DNA of 12,176 nt from NCBI GenBank assembly GCA_903820955.1, contig CAIJJH010000090.1, positions 1-12,176 of the forward strand, in the 5' to 3' direction. Source of the DNA: an uncultured Micrococcales bacterium (lineage in GTDB: Bacteria > Actinomycetota > Actinomycetes > Actinomycetales > Microbacteriaceae). A program made the position numbers and the translations under genes. The notes under the pieces are model-generated. The model did not search any database, had not been told where the DNA came from, and saw only the letters and a program-made list of their open reading frames with translations. Shown in pieces: positions 1 to 7,261 of the stretch (position 1 is its first letter; each line of letters begins with the position of its first letter).

Positions 1-937
1 CCGGGGTGCAAATCGCCCGCGCCTTTGGCATGTCGGCGATGTTTAGTTTCGCGTCCTCGGTTGCCTGTTTGAAGGCCTCCACAGTGGTGACCCGAACGTC
101 CTTGCCGAACTTCCCGGCGAGCGCACTTGCAAAAAGCCCGACACCACCGTAAAGGTCCAGGTTGTTTTCTTCCTTCTTGAAGCCGGCCTTCTCGATGAAC
201 TCGAGGACGCAGCTGGTAAGCACCTCTGGAGCGGCTCGGTGCACCTGCCAAAAACCACCGCCCGAAATCCTGAAGGTACGATTTGCAGCGCGCTCGATTA
301 GGCGTTCGTCGCCCTTGAGTTTCTGGTCAATCTTCCACTGCAACTGGCCACTCGATGACGCGGCGATGTCGATCTTAGATACGTCCTGCCAGTTCTTGGT
401 GTGAACGCTGAGCTCGACTATCTCTTCGCAGGCGAGCGGTAGGTCTTTGACTCGAACAACCTCGTGACTGCGCTCCTTGTATGGCCCGGCAAAACCAGCC
501 TCGTCGACATGCAGCTGCACGCGCATGCGGTAACCAAGTCCATTGCGCTCGTCGTCGCCAGGGGCCGCCTCAACCTCGACGCGCAGCTTGATGCCAGCCA
601 TCCGGTCTAGCGCTTCTTCAAGAACGTCGGCCTTGAGTTCGCGCTGTCGCGAAAGTTTGATGTGACCAAACTCGGCACCACCGGCGCCACCTACGCCCGC
701 CGATTTCCAGAAGTGTCTCACTCGGTCGGGCGAAGGCTTAATGATTTCGATTGGCTCGGCTCGGCAGAATGAACCACCGCGGTCTTCAAAGACCTTGACC
801 TTGACTACCTCCCCTGGCAGCACGTGTGAGACGAATAGGACTCGCCCCTCATGCCTAGCGACGAAGACGCCACCGTGCGCGACCTTCTCGATGGTCGTTT
901 CGATTTCGCGGCCTAGCCAGGATTCACTTTTAGTCAC
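1..937 (-). CDS. TrmA/RlmD-family class I SAM-dependent RNA (uracil-5-) methyltransferase, N-terminal part (runs off the left edge)
   Basis: The visible 312 residues match the TrmA/RumA family, which methylates C5 of uracil in tRNA or rRNA using SAM. Residues about 1-65 form a TRAM-like RNA-binding domain (ending in EIIKPSPDRV). Residues 229-233 (FWQVH) and 261-270 (DLYGGVGLFA, SAM-binding motif I) open the methyltransferase domain. The catalytic cysteine and the C-terminus lie beyond position 1, so the gene is partial only because of the window edge. Where RlmD-type enzymes have Fe-S cysteines (CGGC-like), this protein reads GVGGAGGAEFGH (81-92), with no cysteine, as I recall for actinobacterial homologues. 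The start is GTG at 937-935; an in-frame TGA lies two codons upstream, so it cannot begin earlier. GAGGAG overlaps the start codon and is too close to act as a ribosome site. The gene is divergent from maf, 25 bp away. The family is secure; tRNA versus rRNA target is not. Confidence 0.9.
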   Translation of the reverse strand, partial: MTKSESWLGREIETTIEKVAHGGVFVARHEGRVLFVSHVLPGEVVKVKVFEDRGGSFCRAEPIEIIKPSPDRVRHFWKSAGVGGAGGAEFGHIKLSRQRELKADVLEEALDRMAGIKLRVEVEAAPGDDERNGLGYRMRVQLHVDEAGFAGPYKERSHEVVRVKDLPLACEEIVELSVHTKNWQDVSKIDIAASSSGQLQWKIDQKLKGDERLIERAANRTFRISGGGFWQVHRAAPEVLTSCVLEFIEKAGFKKEENNLDLYGGVGLFASALAGKFGKDVRVTTVEAFKQATEDAKLNIADMPKARAICTP

Positions 938-943
938 TCCTCA

Positions 944-949
944 AGTGTG
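944..949 (-). promoter_or_regulatory. Putative -10 element (CACACT) for the RNA methyltransferase gene
   Basis: On the minus strand CACACT ends 6 bases before the GTG start. The spacing equals that of the candidates before maf and manC and fits the YASRCT pattern of all six transcription-unit starts here. Transcription would begin at or next to the start codon. No convincing -35 is seen. The first base is C rather than the usual T, so this is one of the two weaker candidates. Confidence 0.35.
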
Positions 950-950
950 C

Positions 951-956
951 CAGACT
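951..956 (+). promoter_or_regulatory. Putative -10 element (CAGACT) for maf
   Basis: CAGACT ends 6 bases before the GTG start of maf. The nine bases AGACTCGAA (952-960) recur exactly at 4663-4671 in front of the PNP gene, at almost the same distance from its start. There is no Shine-Dalgarno in this 25-bp gap, so a leaderless message is the simplest reading. The element lies back to back with the candidate for the divergent methyltransferase gene. Confidence 0.45.
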
Positions 957-962
957 CGAAGC

Positions 963-1601
963 GTGACCACCCTAGTTCTTGCCTCAACGAGCCCAGCCCG
1001 GCTGATCCTGCTTCGCTCGGGCGGCATCGAGCCACTGACCATCGCACCGGGCGTGGACGAAGACGCGGTCGCCCAGCGGGCGAACGAGCTGGGGCTGATT
1101 TCTTCGGTCGAAGACATGGTTCACATCTTGGCCAAGGCCAAGGCCGAGGCGGTTGCTGCTCTTCCGGAAGCCGCCGGCGCGCTAGTTATCGGCTGCGATT
1201 CTTCCCTCGAGTTTGCCGGCGAGGCACTCGGTAAGCCACACGCACCTCAGGTTGCTATCGATCGCTGGATGCGCATGCGCGGCCAAAATGGAACCTTGCA
1301 CACCGGGCACTGGTTAATCGACAATCGCCAACCCGTCTCTGGCGAACCCTCCCCCTCCACGGGAGTAGTGCGCTCGTCCAAGGTGCACTTCGCCGACCTG
1401 AGCGATGCCGAGATCGAAACCTACGTTGCCACCGGTGAACCGCTACAGGTTGCCGGAGCTTTCACGATTGATGGGCTAGGCGGCGCATTCATAGAGTCAA
1501 TCGAGGGTGACTCGCACACCGTGGTCGGTCTCTCGCTCGGTGCTCTACGCGAAATGGTGCTATCGCTCGGGGTCGAATATACGAGTCTCTGGAACCTGTA
1601 A
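963..1601 (+). CDS. maf: Maf family nucleotide pyrophosphatase
   Basis: This 212-residue protein matches the Maf/HAM1-like family, which hydrolyses non-canonical nucleoside triphosphates to monophosphates and pyrophosphate in the cytoplasm. The N-terminus LVLASTSPARLILL (4-17) is the Maf signature with the phosphate-binding Ser/Arg. A VDE motif follows near residue 30. VIGCDSSLEF with the downstream GKP corresponds to the family's VIGADT...GKP active-site block. The C-terminal stretch GEPLQVAGAFTIDGLGG and SHTVVGLSL is typical of actinobacterial members. GTG at 963 is chosen because the Maf signature begins right there; the open frame extends upstream to 741, but that part would overlap the divergent methyltransferase gene and shows no homology. 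In actinobacteria maf often sits beside acyl-CoA carboxylase genes, as here. Substrate preference cannot be read from the sequence. Confidence 0.93.
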   Translation: MTTLVLASTSPARLILLRSGGIEPLTIAPGVDEDAVAQRANELGLISSVEDMVHILAKAKAEAVAALPEAAGALVIGCDSSLEFAGEALGKPHAPQVAIDRWMRMRGQNGTLHTGHWLIDNRQPVSGEPSPSTGVVRSSKVHFADLSDAEIETYVATGEPLQVAGAFTIDGLGGAFIESIEGDSHTVVGLSLGALREMVLSLGVEYTSLWNL

Positions 1602-1619
1602 ATAGGTCCCTTTAGCCCA

Positions 1620-1625
1620 TAGGCT
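1620..1625 (+). promoter_or_regulatory. Putative -10 element (TAGGCT) for the acyl-CoA carboxylase operon
   Basis: TAGGCT is a good actinobacterial TANNNT -10 hexamer. It ends 8 bases before the ATG at 1634, and no Shine-Dalgarno lies between, so the transcript is probably leaderless. It sits in the 32-bp gap after maf, which implies that acc has its own promoter as well as possible read-through. No good -35 is seen. Confidence 0.5.
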
Positions 1626-1633
1626 TAAGAATT

Positions 1634-3400
1634 ATGACTTCACGCAAGATCACTAAGGTTCTGATTGCTAACCGCGGCGAAATCGCAGTGCGAATAGCAC
1701 GTGCCGCCAAAGACGCTGGGCTAACATCGGTCGCCGTTTACGCCGACCAAGACCGCGACGCGATGCACGTCAAACTAGCCGACGAGGCCTATGCGCTGCA
1801 CGGCACCACGAGCGCCGAAACCTACCTTGTCATCGACAAGATCCTAGGTGTGGCAAAGCAATCGGGCGCAGACGCTGTTCACCCCGGCTACGGCTTTTTG
1901 GCCGAAAACGCAGAATTCGCCCGCGCGGTAATCAAGGCTGGTCTGATCTGGATCGGCCCGAGCCCAGAGGCAATTGAGCAGCTCGGCGACAAGGTTTCGG
2001 CCCGTCACGTTGCCGAAAAGGTTGGCGCACCGCTAGCGCCCGGCACCATCAACCCGGTAACCGGCCCTCAGGAAGTTCTTGACTTCGTAGCTATCCACGG
2101 CGTCCCGGTTGCCATCAAGGCAGCCTTCGGCGGCGGCGGTCGCGGCATCAAGGTTGCCTATAAGAAGGAAGACGTCGCCGAACTTTTTGAGTCGGCCACC
2201 CGCGAGGCGATTGCGGCCTTCGGTCGAGGCGAATGCTTCGTCGAAAAGTTCCTCGAAAAGCCTCGCCACGTCGAGACCCAGTGTCTCGCCGACGCATACG
2301 GCAACGTCGTCGTGGTTTCTACCCGCGACTGCTCGCTGCAGCGTCGCCACCAGAAGTTGGTTGAAGAGGCTCCGGCCCCGTTCCTAACCGAAGACCAGGT
2401 CAAGCGCCTCTACGAGGCATCAAAGGCGATTCTTAAAGAGGTTGGCTACCAGGGCGCCGGAACCTGCGAGTTCCTAGTTGCGCAAGACGGCACCATCTCG
2501 TTCCTCGAGGTAAACACTCGCCTGCAGGTAGAGCACCCGGTATCAGAAGAGGTCACCGGCATCGACCTAGTTCGCGAGCAGTTCAGAATCGCCGAGGGCG
2601 GCAAGCTCGACTATGCCGACCCAGAGATTCGCGGCCACTCATTCGAGTTTCGAATCAACGGCGAGGACGCTGGCAAAAACTTCATGCCGGCTCCAGGCCC
2701 AGTTCACGTTTTCAAGGCACCTAGCGGCCCCGGCGTGCGCGTTGACACCGGAGTTGGCTCGGGCGATGTGATCTCAGGCTCGTTTGACTCGATGATCGCC
2801 AAGCTGATTGTCACCGGCGCCACTCGCGAAGAAGCCCTTGCCCGCAGCCGTCGCGCACTAGCCGAAATGGAGGTAAACGGTCTTCCGACCGTTCTGCCGT
2901 TCCACCGCAAGATCGTCAACGAACCGGCCTTCATCGGTGCAGACGGCAAGTTTGGGGTTTACACCCGATGGATCGAGACCGAGTGGGTCAACGATATTCC
3001 AGCCTGGAGCGGCAGCGGCGAAGAGCCTGCGGCTCCCGAGGCACGCAACAACGTGGTCGTCGAGGTCGGCGGCAAGCGCATCGAGGTTTCGCTGCCAAAG
3101 CGCCTGATCGGCAGCGGAGGTTCGGCCGCAAGCGCTGGAGTAGCACCGAAGCGCAAGGCGCACGCCGCAGCCGGTGGCCCTTCGGGCAACACCGTCAAAG
3201 CTGAGATGCAGTCAACCGTCGTAAAGATTGCCGTCGCAGTTGGCGACAAGGTCGTCGAGGGTGACCTGGTAATCGTCCTAGAAGCCATGAAGATGGAACA
3301 ACCTATCAAGGCTCACAAAGCCGGCACCGTGACCAAGATTTCCGCAGAGGTTGGCTCAACAATCCCAGCCGGCACGGTCTTGCTCGAAATCGAAGATTGA
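1634..3400 (+). CDS. Acetyl-/propionyl-CoA carboxylase alpha subunit (biotin carboxylase plus BCCP)
   Basis: This 588-residue protein joins a biotin carboxylase with a biotin carboxyl carrier domain, the AccA3-type arrangement of actinobacteria. It carboxylates its own biotin with ATP and bicarbonate; a separate beta subunit (not in this window) passes the carboxyl group to acetyl- or propionyl-CoA to give malonyl- or methylmalonyl-CoA. Motifs: [13 protein letters not shown] (8-20); [10 protein letters not shown] (83-92); the ATP-grasp glycine loop GGGGRG (166-171); [11 protein letters not shown] (231-241); and [18 protein letters not shown] (292-309), which carries the catalytic residues. 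The carrier domain covers about 516-588, with the biotinyl lysine at K553 in EAMKMEQ. Length and motifs are complete. ATG at 1634 lies just before the conserved N-terminus and a -10 element. The gene overlaps the next by 4 bp (TTGA). Acetyl versus propionyl specificity depends on the beta subunit and is unknown. Confidence 0.95.
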   Translation: MTSRKITKVLIANRGEIAVRIARAAKDAGLTSVAVYADQDRDAMHVKLADEAYALHGTTSAETYLVIDKILGVAKQSGADAVHPGYGFLAENAEFARAVIKAGLIWIGPSPEAIEQLGDKVSARHVAEKVGAPLAPGTINPVTGPQEVLDFVAIHGVPVAIKAAFGGGGRGIKVAYKKEDVAELFESATREAIAAFGRGECFVEKFLEKPRHVETQCLADAYGNVVVVSTRDCSLQRRHQKLVEEAPAPFLTEDQVKRLYEASKAILKEVGYQGAGTCEFLVAQDGTISFLEVNTRLQVEHPVSEEVTGIDLVREQFRIAEGGKLDYADPEIRGHSFEFRINGEDAGKNFMPAPGPVHVFKAPSGPGVRVDTGVGSGDVISGSFDSMIAKLIVTGATREEALARSRRALAEMEVNGLPTVLPFHRKIVNEPAFIGADGKFGVYTRWIETEWVNDIPAWSGSGEEPAAPEARNNVVVEVGGKRIEVSLPKRLIGSGGSAASAGVAPKRKAHAAAGGPSGNTVKAEMQSTVVKIAVAVGDKVVEGDLVIVLEAMKMEQPIKAHKAGTVTKISAEVGSTIPAGTVLLEIED

Positions 3401-4632
3401 TCCGCGTAGCCTTTCTTCCCCTCTACACCGAAGCCTGGGACTCCCTCGCCGAGGTTTTTGAGCGCATGCGCAAAGACGAGCGTTTTGAGGTGCGAGTTTT
3501 CACGATCAAGCGCAAGCTGACCGGTGACCCCGAGTTCCACGGACAGGTTGAGGCCCACGAGTACCTAGAGTCAATAAAAGTGCCGAACACGATGCTCGGT
3601 TCGGTCGATGAGCTAAAGGCCTTCGCCCCGGATTACACCTTTATCAACTACCCGTGGCAGCGCAACTACGAAGAGCAGTACCGAGCCGAATCGCTGGTGA
3701 AGTTCACCAAAATCGCCTACGTTCCGTATTTCTTGCTACCGATGGTCAGCGAACCTTGGGACACCGGAGTCGCAGGCCACTACTACCGCCAGCGTTCACA
3801 CCAGCTGGCCTCGCTGATCTTCACGCAGGACCCAAACACCAAGCGCGCCTTCAAACTCACCGAGCGAGGCAGCAAATACGTAAAGTTCACCGGTTCGCCG
3901 AAGATCGATTCGCTCATGAAACGCGCACGCAAGGCAAAGCGGGTCGACCGCAGCCGTTATCGAATCGTCTGGGCGCCTCACCACTCATACGGCCCACTCT
4001 GGCTGAACTTTGGCACGTTCACACAGATGCACGACCAGATGTTGCAATTCGCCAAGACCCACCCCGAAATCGACATCGTCTTCAAGCCTCACCCGTTCCT
4101 ACTCGGCACGCTTACGGCTCGAGAGCTTATGACACAGAGTGCCGTTGACACCTGGGTGAAAGCCTGGGACGCGCTCCCAAACACGAGCACCAATATCGAG
4201 AGCGACTACGTAGGTCTGTTCGTGAACAGCGACATGCTGCTGAGTGACGGCATCTCGTTCTTGGGCGAGTACCCGCTGATAACGGGTCGGCCCGCGGTGT
4301 TTTTGGAGAACAAAGACCACTGGGCATTTTCGCCGCTCGGTGAAACCATTGCCAACACCACGGTTCGTTTCAAAAGCTTCGAAGCCTTCGCGGCCAAGTT
4401 CGAAAGGCTGCGTGAAGAAGGACTGCCAGACCGAAGCGAGCAAATCGAAGACTTTATGGACGAAGCGATACCGTTTCCGCGGAAGGCGGCCCGAAAGATC
4501 ATCAAGGCAGTGGTCAAGGACTTCGGTAAACAAAAACCGCTTATCGACCCAGCCAAGGTGATCGAAACCACCTGGGAGCAAGATGCCGACGCTAGGCGCG
4601 GGGTCGATGGAGTGCCCGCTCAGCCTCGGTAA
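3397..4632 (+). CDS. CDP-glycerol glycerophosphotransferase-like (TagB/TagF-type) protein, substrate unknown
   Basis: This 411-residue protein has the layout of the CDP-glycerol glycerophosphotransferase fold (GT-B-like), whose members build teichoic acids or other polyol-phosphate polymers on the inner membrane face. Recognisable blocks in the C-terminal half are WAPHHS (192-197), FKPHP (229-233, compare the family's K-x-HP histidine), [16 protein letters not shown] (277-292, compare the D-x-x-SDYSS block) and GRPAVFLEN (297-305). The N-terminal half ([22 protein letters not shown]) looks like the start of the first Rossmann-like domain. No signal peptide or clear transmembrane helix is seen. 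The start is TTG at 3397, inside the TTGA shared with the stop of the carboxylase gene, so translation is probably coupled. No other wall-polymer gene is adjacent, so the acceptor is unknown. The family call is moderate and the exact reaction is unassigned. Confidence 0.7.
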   Translation: MIRVAFLPLYTEAWDSLAEVFERMRKDERFEVRVFTIKRKLTGDPEFHGQVEAHEYLESIKVPNTMLGSVDELKAFAPDYTFINYPWQRNYEEQYRAESLVKFTKIAYVPYFLLPMVSEPWDTGVAGHYYRQRSHQLASLIFTQDPNTKRAFKLTERGSKYVKFTGSPKIDSLMKRARKAKRVDRSRYRIVWAPHHSYGPLWLNFGTFTQMHDQMLQFAKTHPEIDIVFKPHPFLLGTLTARELMTQSAVDTWVKAWDALPNTSTNIESDYVGLFVNSDMLLSDGISFLGEYPLITGRPAVFLENKDHWAFSPLGETIANTTVRFKSFEAFAAKFERLREEGLPDRSEQIEDFMDEAIPFPRKAARKIIKAVVKDFGKQKPLIDPAKVIETTWEQDADARRGVDGVPAQPR

Positions 4633-4661
4633 CCGAAGGGCAAGAGCGTCGGTCGGATAAG

Positions 4662-4667
4662 TAGACT
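4662..4667 (+). promoter_or_regulatory. Putative -10 element (TAGACT) for the PNP/mutase operon
   Basis: TAGACT ends 7 bases before the ATG at 4675, with no Shine-Dalgarno between them, so a leaderless transcript is likely. The same hexamer precedes sdhC, and the longer match AGACTCGAA (4663-4671) recurs in front of maf. It lies in the 42-bp gap after the CDP-glycerol-like gene. No hairpin terminator for the upstream operon is visible in the gap, and no good -35 was found. Confidence 0.55.
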
Positions 4668-4674
4668 CGAAAAC

Positions 4675-5493
4675 ATGAATAACCCACTCAAGGATTCAAC
4701 GAGGAACCCGTTCGATGTAGCTGCCGAGGCAGCCGCGGTAATTGCCGAAAAGACCGGAGTTGCCAAACACGACATCGCTTTAACTCTAGGCTCAGGCTGG
4801 GCTGCTGCTGCCGATTTGATCGGCGAGACGATTGCCACCTTCGATGCCACCGAAGTTCCCGGCTTCAACCCGCCAGCCGTCGCCGGCCACTCGTCCTCGA
4901 TTCGCTCCATTCGCCTTCCAGACGGCCGTCACGCCTTGGTCTTGCCGCGCAGCCACTGGTACGAGGGTCACGGCATTCGCTCGGTGGTGCACGGCGTGCG
5001 AACCGCTGCCGCCGCGGGCGTAAAGATCATGATTTTGACCAACGGTTGCGGTGGCCTAAACCCCGAGCTCAAACCCGGCACAGCGGTCTTGATTCGCGAC
5101 CACATCTCACTGATTTTCAAGAGTCCGATCGAGGGCGCAAACTTCGTTGACCTCACCGACGCATACTCCCCGAGACTTCGCGACATCGCCAGGACGGTTG
5201 ACCCAAGCCTCACCGAGGGCGTCTATGTTCAGTTCACCGGGCCGCACTACGAAACCCCGGCCGAGGTAATGATGGCCAAGGCGATGGGTGGCGATCTGGT
5301 CGGTATGTCTACCGCAGTCGAAACCATCGCTGCCCGCGAATCAAAGCTCGAGGTTCTCGGGCTTTCGCTAATGACCAACCTGGCCGCCGGAATCCAAAAG
5401 TCCCCACTTTCGCACGCCGAGGTCCTGGAGGCTGGCCGCGAGGCAGAGGGACGCATCTCGAAACTATTGGCAGAAATAATTGCCAAACTCTAA
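4675..5493 (+). CDS. Purine nucleoside phosphorylase, type I (trimeric)
   Basis: This 272-residue cytoplasmic enzyme should split inosine or guanosine (and deoxy forms) with phosphate, giving the base and (deoxy)ribose-1-phosphate. It follows the actinobacterial type I family closely. Motifs: LGSGW (38-42, phosphate loop); GHSS (71-74); PRSHWYEGH (91-99; many homologues have G-R-x-H, here the first residue is P); TNGCGGLN (122-129); RDHIS (141-145); GPHYETPAE (189-197); VGMSTAVE (209-216); and TNLAAG (234-239, with the base-binding Asn). The length is normal. ATG at 4675 is supported by the upstream -10 element. The gene overlaps the mutase gene by 14 bp. Adenosine deaminase lies in the facing operon, so the two plausibly act in series: adenosine to inosine to hypoxanthine plus ribose-1-phosphate. 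Confidence 0.95.
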   Translation: MNNPLKDSTRNPFDVAAEAAAVIAEKTGVAKHDIALTLGSGWAAAADLIGETIATFDATEVPGFNPPAVAGHSSSIRSIRLPDGRHALVLPRSHWYEGHGIRSVVHGVRTAAAAGVKIMILTNGCGGLNPELKPGTAVLIRDHISLIFKSPIEGANFVDLTDAYSPRLRDIARTVDPSLTEGVYVQFTGPHYETPAEVMMAKAMGGDLVGMSTAVETIAARESKLEVLGLSLMTNLAAGIQKSPLSHAEVLEAGREAEGRISKLLAEIIAKL

Positions 5494-6988
5494 AAACCGC
5501 GAGTTAGCGCAGTCTTGGTTGGCAATCGACCCGGACCCGGTTACCCGCGCCGAGCTTGAAGCTCTGCTAGGTGACGAATCGGCTCTTGAAGAACGCTTTG
5601 GCGAGCGGCTCAATTTTGGTACCGCCGGGCTTCGCGGCGAACTCGGGGCCGGCCCGAACCGGATGAACCGGGTCGTGGTGGCGCAGGCGGCGCTGGGCTT
5701 GAGTAACTTTTTGGGCGGTAAAGGTCGCCTGATCATCGGTTTCGACGGTCGAGTGAACTCGGACGTGTTCGCGAGAGACACCGCAGAAATCGCTGCGGCC
5801 GCAGGGCTCGAGGTTCTGCTGTTTGACCGAATGGTTCCGACACCGATTCTGGCCTACGCCGTCAAGCACCTCGACGCAGCCGCAGGAGTCATGGTGACCG
5901 CGAGCCACAACCCGCCGCGAGACAACGGCTACAAGGTCTACCTTGGCGGGGCCAACGGTGGCGGTCAGATCGTGTCGCCAACCGATACCCAGATTCAAGC
6001 CGAGATTCTGAAGGTCGCAGCCTCGAGCAGCCCCTGGCCGCGAAGCGAGAATTTCAAGGTCATCGGCGAAGAGGTTATCGAATCGTATTCTCGGCGCGTC
6101 CTCGAGATCATCGGTAACCGGGGACCTACGCAACCAAAGATTGTCTACACCGCGATGCACGGAGTCGGGTGGGCCTATGCGAGCGAACTGTTTGCTCGTG
6201 CAGGTTTCACCGGGGTCAACTCGGTTTTGCGTCAGCAAGAGCCAGACGGCGCGTTTCCGACCGTCGCGTTCCCGAACCCCGAAGAATCGGGCGCACTGGA
6301 CCTCGCGATTGCCGAGTTTGACCGCCTCGAGGCAGACCTGATCATCGCCAATGACCCCGATGCCGACCGACTGGCCGTAGTGATTCGAGGCGCCGACGGC
6401 TCGATGCGCCGGTTGACCGGCAACGAGGTTGGTTTGATCCTGGGCGAATGGGCGGCGGCCAAGGCCCAAGGTGGCGCACTCGCCTGCTCGCTCGTTTCAA
6501 GTGACCAGCTCGCGCTGGTTGCCAAAGCCCACGGTCTTAACTTCGCGCAAACCCAAACCGGCTTCAAGTGGATCAGCAAGGTTCCCGGGCTGGTGTTCGG
6601 TTTCGAGGAGGCACTCGGTTACTGCATCGACCCAAGCGTTGTGCCAGACAAGGACGGCATCAGCGCGGCCCTTGCGATAGCAACCATGGCGAGCCATCGA
6701 GACATCGCCGAGACATTGAACGAACTGGTCGAGAAATACGGACCTGTGGCAACCAGCCAGATCAGCATTCGATTTGACAGCGTCGCAGAGGCGCAGCTTG
6801 CCTTCAAGAAGGCAACCGCCGGGATGCCGGAGGACGACGGCATGGTCATTTGGCAGCCGAGCGCGGCCGAAAAGGTGACTTTTAGGGTTTCGGGAACCGA
6901 ACCTAAGTTGAAGTGCTACCTGCAGGTCGCCGGATCCTCTGCAGAGTTACACGCGCTAGAAGTGCTGGTCCAGCAAAAACTTGGTTAG
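5480..6988 (+). CDS. Phospho-sugar mutase (PGM2-type phosphoglucomutase/phosphopentomutase)
   Basis: This 502-residue protein belongs to the alpha-D-phosphohexomutase superfamily. Motifs: NFGTAGLRG (45-53); phosphoserine loop TASHNPPRDNGYKVY (140-154, active S142); metal loop NDPDADRLAV (291-300); sugar-binding loops GFKWI (361-365) and GFEEALGY (374-381); and phosphate-binding RVSGTEPKLKCY (469-480). The ASHNP-x-x-DNGYKVY form is characteristic of the PGM2 branch, whose characterised members include phosphopentomutases. Because the gene directly follows and overlaps PNP, I infer that it converts ribose-1-phosphate to ribose-5-phosphate; phosphoglucomutase activity remains possible. It is some 40-50 residues shorter than the roughly 550 I recall for relatives, with the loss apparently just before the last motif. 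The start must be TTG at 5480, since no later start keeps the N-terminus. The stop overlaps the EIIB stop on the other strand. Confidence 0.9.
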   Translation: MPNSKNRELAQSWLAIDPDPVTRAELEALLGDESALEERFGERLNFGTAGLRGELGAGPNRMNRVVVAQAALGLSNFLGGKGRLIIGFDGRVNSDVFARDTAEIAAAAGLEVLLFDRMVPTPILAYAVKHLDAAAGVMVTASHNPPRDNGYKVYLGGANGGGQIVSPTDTQIQAEILKVAASSSPWPRSENFKVIGEEVIESYSRRVLEIIGNRGPTQPKIVYTAMHGVGWAYASELFARAGFTGVNSVLRQQEPDGAFPTVAFPNPEESGALDLAIAEFDRLEADLIIANDPDADRLAVVIRGADGSMRRLTGNEVGLILGEWAAAKAQGGALACSLVSSDQLALVAKAHGLNFAQTQTGFKWISKVPGLVFGFEEALGYCIDPSVVPDKDGISAALAIATMASHRDIAETLNELVEKYGPVATSQISIRFDSVAEAQLAFKKATAGMPEDDGMVIWQPSAAEKVTFRVSGTEPKLKCYLQVAGSSAELHALEVLVQQKLG

Positions 6989-7257
6989 AGCAGAGCCTTT
7001 TCGAGTTTTTCCTTAATAATTTGCTTGTCGATCACGTGGTCGATTGAGATTATTTGGGCCGTAAAGCCAACCAGAATCTGTGCGAGGTCCGGTGTGGTCA
7101 AAATGATGTCGGCGTCCTGGCCGCTGCGGCGAATCTCGGCCACCGAAACGGCTTCGACGGTTGCGTCGATGCCAAGCTCGCTCAGAGCATTTTCGGCATT
7201 CATCTTCAAGATGATGCTGGTTCCGATACCCAGACCACAGACGGCAACAATACGCAT
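6985..7257 (-). CDS. PTS sugar transporter subunit EIIB, ascorbate (UlaB/SgaB)-type
   Basis: This 90-residue cytoplasmic phosphocarrier should take phosphate from EIIA onto C7 and pass it to a sugar bound by an EIIC channel. The N-terminus MRIVAVCGLGIGTSIILKM has the phosphorylatable Cys in the loop form C-G-x-G-x-G-T-S, as in the ascorbate-type EIIB (E. coli UlaB reads ILAVCGNGQGSS). The rest fits a small Rossmann-like EIIB: ADIILTTPDLA, then IISIDHVID. ATG at 7257 is preferred because family members begin just there; a TTG at 7278 is an alternative that would overlap EIIA by 17 bp. GAGG lies almost against the ATG, closer than usual. It is the last gene of the operon and overlaps the mutase stop by 4 bp. 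No EIIC gene is present in the window, so the transported sugar is unknown. Confidence 0.88.
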   Translation of the reverse strand: MRIVAVCGLGIGTSIILKMNAENALSELGIDATVEAVSVAEIRRSGQDADIILTTPDLAQILVGFTAQIISIDHVIDKQIIKEKLEKALL

Positions 7258-7261
7258 TCCT

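Noticed and set aside
937..943. GAGGAG as Shine-Dalgarno of the methyltransferase gene
   Set aside because: Its last G is the first base of the GTG start codon, so the spacing is impossible for normal initiation.
741..962. N-terminal extension of the maf reading frame upstream of GTG 963
   Set aside because: It lies antisense to the methyltransferase gene, has no Maf-like sequence, and the Maf signature starts directly after GTG 963.
4099..4581. 160-codon minus-strand open frame inside the CDP-glycerol-like gene
   Set aside because: It is a shadow frame without domain features, and the plus-strand frame carries the conserved KPHP and SDG blocks.
5567..6469. 300-codon open frame on the minus strand inside the phospho-sugar mutase gene
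   Set aside because: It is antisense to a gene with complete mutase motifs; the translation has no recognisable domain and looks like a codon-bias shadow in GC-rich DNA.
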